A DNA stretch of 33,641 bases from Bacteroidales bacterium (lineage in GTDB: Bacteria > Bacteroidota > Bacteroidia > Bacteroidales > F082). The stretch lies in the NCBI GenBank assembly GCA_017645245.1, contig JAGCPG010000029.1:1-33641 (forward strand). Direction: 5' to 3'. How positions within the stretch are numbered: the first letter of the stretch is position 1; every line of letters begins with the position of its first letter. A program made the translations under genes and the position numbers. This document shows positions 30,940-33,641 of the stretch, in pieces. Under the pieces are notes generated by a model. The model was not told the origin of the DNA. It saw only the letters and a list, made by a program, of their open reading frames with translations, and did no database searches.

Positions 30940-33641
30940 AATCGCAGAAATGGCAAGGCTTGACCTTGGTGTCTTTAGGCTGGCCGAAGGGCTGATTAGG
31001 ATCAAGCAAAGAGGCGAGGACTTCGCTCAGAAGCTTGTCCATGGTGGCCATGAAGTAGTTATTCAGGTCGGGATGTTCGATTTTGAGATCGAAACAGACG
31101 CGTTGGTTCTTCAATCCAAACAGGGCAGCGGTGACCGTTTCAGGTTTTACCTCGGGATGCGTTTTCAGGTATAAATATTTGTAAATCAGCAGCTGCATGG
31201 CCTTTTCTGGAATGTCGGCAACGCTGTCGATCTGGTTAGGCACCTTCACTTCATTGTCCTTCAAGATGCCGGTTTTGTAATCGATGATCCTGACGATGCC
31301 GTCGTGGCGATCGATGCGGTCGGCCTTGCCGGCAATGGTGCAGTCTAATCCGTTGACAGTGAGCTTGGTGTGTAAGGTGTGCTCTACGTCGAGGATGCAC
31401 AGCTCATGCTTCTGGATGTCAGCTTCCTCATACTTGAGATAGTTGGCAAACAGCTTGTCGATGGTCAGTCTGTTGAGGTAGTTGTAACCAACGTCAGGCA
31501 GACCTTGACTGAAAGTTTTGGCAATGGTTTTTTCCAGGTATTTGGCTTGGGAATGTTTGATTTGATTAATAAATAAATCCTTATTTATCAGTGTGTTAAG
31601 ATAGCCTTTGTAAAGTTCTTCCAGCGTATTGTGAACAATGCTCCCGATGACGTTGTTTTGGGTTTCCTCTTCCATGCGGCGGTCCTCGATGCGCATGAGA
31701 TACTTGAGGTAAAAGCGCATCGGGCATTGGATGAAGGCCGACAGCGAGGTGGGTGCCAAGGCATAGCGAACATTGTCGGTCTGGGCTTTTTCCAGCAGCT
31801 TTTTCATGACCTCGCCGGTCTTATGGGCCACCAGTTGATCGGGTACGAGCGACTTCTCCGTCCGGTTGCTGAAGGTCTCCTCATTAAGATCCACCTTGGG
31901 GTTGCGCTTGGCCAGCTCATACTTGAGTTGAAGTAGGAATCGGCTCGGTTCGCCGCCTGATTCGGCATCGCTGGCGTTGTAGATGAAATACATGCGGTTG
32001 GAGCCTTGCAGCTGCCGGTAGAAGTGGTAGGCGAAAACGGCCTGTTTCTCCTGATAACCAGGCAGATGACATTCCATGCGGATGTGGTAGGGGATGAAGC
32101 TGGCGTTGGATTTGTCGGTAGGCAGCACACCCTCGTTGACCCCGATCATGTAAAGCGTGTCGAAATCGAGGTTGCGGGCCTCCAGCAGCCCCATGAGCTG
32201 CAAGCCGTTGGTGGAGCTGCTGTTGAGCTTGATGCTGGTGTTGCCTGACACCAAGCGGTAAAGGATCTCCCATTCCTCCAAGCTGTTGACATCGTGATGA
32301 TAGCGCTCCAGGATGTCCTTCAGTCGGTTGATGGCCTTGCCAGTCTCGCTGATCTGATTGAGCAAAAACAGCTTGGCCTTATTGTCATCCGACGATTGTA
32401 TCTTGTTGGCTATGAACGCCAAAAGCTTGGTCAACGACGATTCCAGCAGCAGTTTCATGAACTCACGCAAATCCTCGCTTTGGCAAAACTGCTCGAAGTC
32501 AGAAGCTTTGTAGATGAAGATGGACTTTTCAATGACATGGGTTTTGTATGCATCCAACTCGCTGATTTCCTGCTTGTTGAAAACAACCTTGATCAGCTCC
32601 AAATCCAGGATTCGGAGGATGGGCCAGAGGTACCAACCTTCGTTACGGACTTGGCGACCCTTGCGGCGGAGGATGAAATAAGCCGAAACGAGATGGCTCA
32701 GCGATGTTTGGCGCAATGGATAGCCCATGGAGACCTTCACGGCGTTGTAACGGGGCTCGTCAGGGATGGCGTTCAACACGGGAATCATCAGGTTTTCATC
32801 AGCCAAAATCACTGCAATATCCGCTTGACATTCTACTTGAAGTAAGCTTTGTAACGCTTTGGATTGTATGGTGTTACCAGTAACTCCTATCAAGTGGATT
32901 TTCTTGGGGTCGGAGAGGAGACTGTCGGAAAAAACGGTGGGCTTCCAAGGCACGTCATTTTGGATGTAACGCCGAGCGAAAAGTCCGGCTTCGTTGTGGG
33001 GATCGTCGACATAATAGCGGTCGAAATCCCAGATGACCTCGGCCAAACCGTTGCGGAAAAGCTTGTCGATGATGCGCTGCTCGGTGGTGGTGAGGGCATT
33101 GAAACCCGCAAAGATGATCTTACGCTGCTTGACGCGCTTGACCAGTTCTTGATCGTCAAGGTTGGCTAACTTCCTGGTAATCATTCCGTAATAGCCTTTT
33201 CCTTGGCTTTCAAGACGTTCCCTTAATTTTTTATAATATCCTTGCAGACTCTTGAAAAAGCTGAGATACTCCTCTTCCTTTTTGGTTACGGCCTCGTCGA
33301 GGTGCCAAGCGCCGATCTTCTTTTCCTCGTAAACGTATGAAAACAGGTGGTCGGCATCCACGTTGTACTGGTCGATCTCGTCAAAGTCCTTGGCCATCTG
33401 CACCGCCATGCTACCAAACAGGCTGATGTTGGTGTCGGTTTGATGGAGTTCGGCGTTGATGCTGATGAGTTCGAACAGCATGTCGATGGCGTCAACCAGC
33501 TGAATACCACTCCAATGCGTCATGGCTTCCTCGATGGAAAGCATCTGAGGCAGCCAGATGTCCTCGTCATAAATCTCCTTGAACCTTGTACGCAGATAAA
33601 AAGCGGCGCGTTTGTTGGGAAAAACGACCGTAAGTTCCTCG
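30884..33641 (-). CDS. AddB-like PD-(D/E)XK helicase-nuclease subunit (start beyond right edge)
   Basis: The frame stays open from its TAG-free interior to the window edge, so the N-terminus is missing; at least 918 residues are visible. The first visible residues, EELTVVFPNKRAAFYL, match the start of AddB-type proteins, just after the Walker A region. An inactivated UvrD-like helicase portion fills the middle (LYMIGVNEGVLP near 32130). The C-terminal RecB-type nuclease has TSLSAFIQCPMRFYLKYL, GKADRIDRHDG and RIIDYKTG. Cysteines at FIQCP and in CHFCDFKDIC (30926-30955) form the iron-sulfur staple pattern of AddB nucleases. With AddA it would process double-strand breaks for recombination and degrade foreign DNA. 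The addA partner would lie outside the window. Confidence 0.9.
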   Translation of the reverse strand, partial: EELTVVFPNKRAAFYLRTRFKEIYDEDIWLPQMLSIEEAMTHWSGIQLVDAIDMLFELISINAELHQTDTNISLFGSMAVQMAKDFDEIDQYNVDADHLFSYVYEEKKIGAWHLDEAVTKKEEEYLSFFKSLQGYYKKLRERLESQGKGYYGMITRKLANLDDQELVKRVKQRKIIFAGFNALTTTEQRIIDKLFRNGLAEVIWDFDRYYVDDPHNEAGLFARRYIQNDVPWKPTVFSDSLLSDPKKIHLIGVTGNTIQSKALQSLLQVECQADIAVILADENLMIPVLNAIPDEPRYNAVKVSMGYPLRQTSLSHLVSAYFILRRKGRQVRNEGWYLWPILRILDLELIKVVFNKQEISELDAYKTHVIEKSIFIYKASDFEQFCQSEDLREFMKLLLESSLTKLLAFIANKIQSSDDNKAKLFLLNQISETGKAINRLKDILERYHHDVNSLEEWEILYRLVSGNTSIKLNSSSTNGLQLMGLLEARNLDFDTLYMIGVNEGVLPTDKSNASFIPYHIRMECHLPGYQEKQAVFAYHFYRQLQGSNRMYFIYNASDAESGGEPSRFLLQLKYELAKRNPKVDLNEETFSNRTEKSLVPDQLVAHKTGEVMKKLLEKAQTDNVRYALAPTSLSAFIQCPMRFYLKYLMRIEDRRMEEETQNNVIGSIVHNTLEELYKGYLNTLINKDLFINQIKHSQAKYLEKTIAKTFSQGLPDVGYNYLNRLTIDKLFANYLKYEEADIQKHELCILDVEHTLHTKLTVNGLDCTIAGKADRIDRHDGIVRIIDYKTGILKDNEVKVPNQIDSVADIPEKAMQLLIYKYLYLKTHPEVKPETVTAALFGLKNQRVCFDLKIEHPDLNNYFMATMDKLLSEVLASLLDPNQPFGQPKDTKVKPCHFCDFKDICANTATGAQLADDR

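Overview
This window looks like chromosomal DNA from a member of the Bacteroidetes, most likely the order Bacteroidales. Almost every promoter I can find has the Bacteroidetes form, TAnnTTTG at -7 with a TTG or TTTG about 19-22 bases upstream. The gene families agree: a secreted protein with a type IX secretion (T9SS) C-terminal signal, DUF3078 and DUF4293 proteins, a Rho factor with a long disordered insert, a TGS/uridine-kinase fusion and a DPP5-like S9 peptidase. No rRNA, CRISPR array, insertion sequence or prophage was seen.

Region 1 (about 1-10,260) is a defence island, visibly richer in A+T than the rest. It holds a type I restriction-modification operon in the unusual order hsdR, hsdS, DUF2971 gene, toxin-antitoxin pair, hsdM, small membrane coiled-coil gene (frameshifted), ending at a strong terminator (8472-8520). 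Behind it lies a decayed second toxin-antitoxin module: the antitoxin has an in-frame TGA and the ParE-like toxin has a frameshift and a lost C-terminus. Then comes a free-standing HigA-type helix-turn-helix/ImmA-IrrE metallopeptidase fusion with its own promoter.

Region 2 (about 10,320-20,070) is core chromosome. Leftward genes are msrC, a MATE exporter and acylphosphatase (overlapping, one operon); rho followed by a LolA-like gene; and a TonB-domain protein, a DUF3078 barrel and a YfcE-type phosphodiesterase. Rightward genes are mpl (muropeptide recycling), a DUF4293 membrane protein and rlmB. A seven-base repeat, ACCTYTC, occurs in tandem at the msrC/MATE junction and again, in both orientations, between rlmB and the S9 peptidase gene.

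Region 3 (about 20,070-33,641) contains an S9 peptidase lipoprotein behind a T9SS-sorted protein; a nucleoside kinase fused to ThrRS-like domains; a CAU tRNA; a DUF1573 protein with a class I aminotransferase; a membrane-bound UDP-sugar 4,6-dehydratase whose promoter carries a 15-T run; a sirtuin and an endonuclease/exonuclease/phosphatase protein fired from back-to-back promoters; and an AddB-like helicase-nuclease running off the right edge. Promoter positions were used to correct several start codons.

The most unusual parts are the type I operon that carries a DUF2971 gene, a toxin-antitoxin pair and a membrane coiled-coil gene inside one transcription unit, and the cluster of broken small genes just after it. 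The function of the accessory genes is inference from position only.
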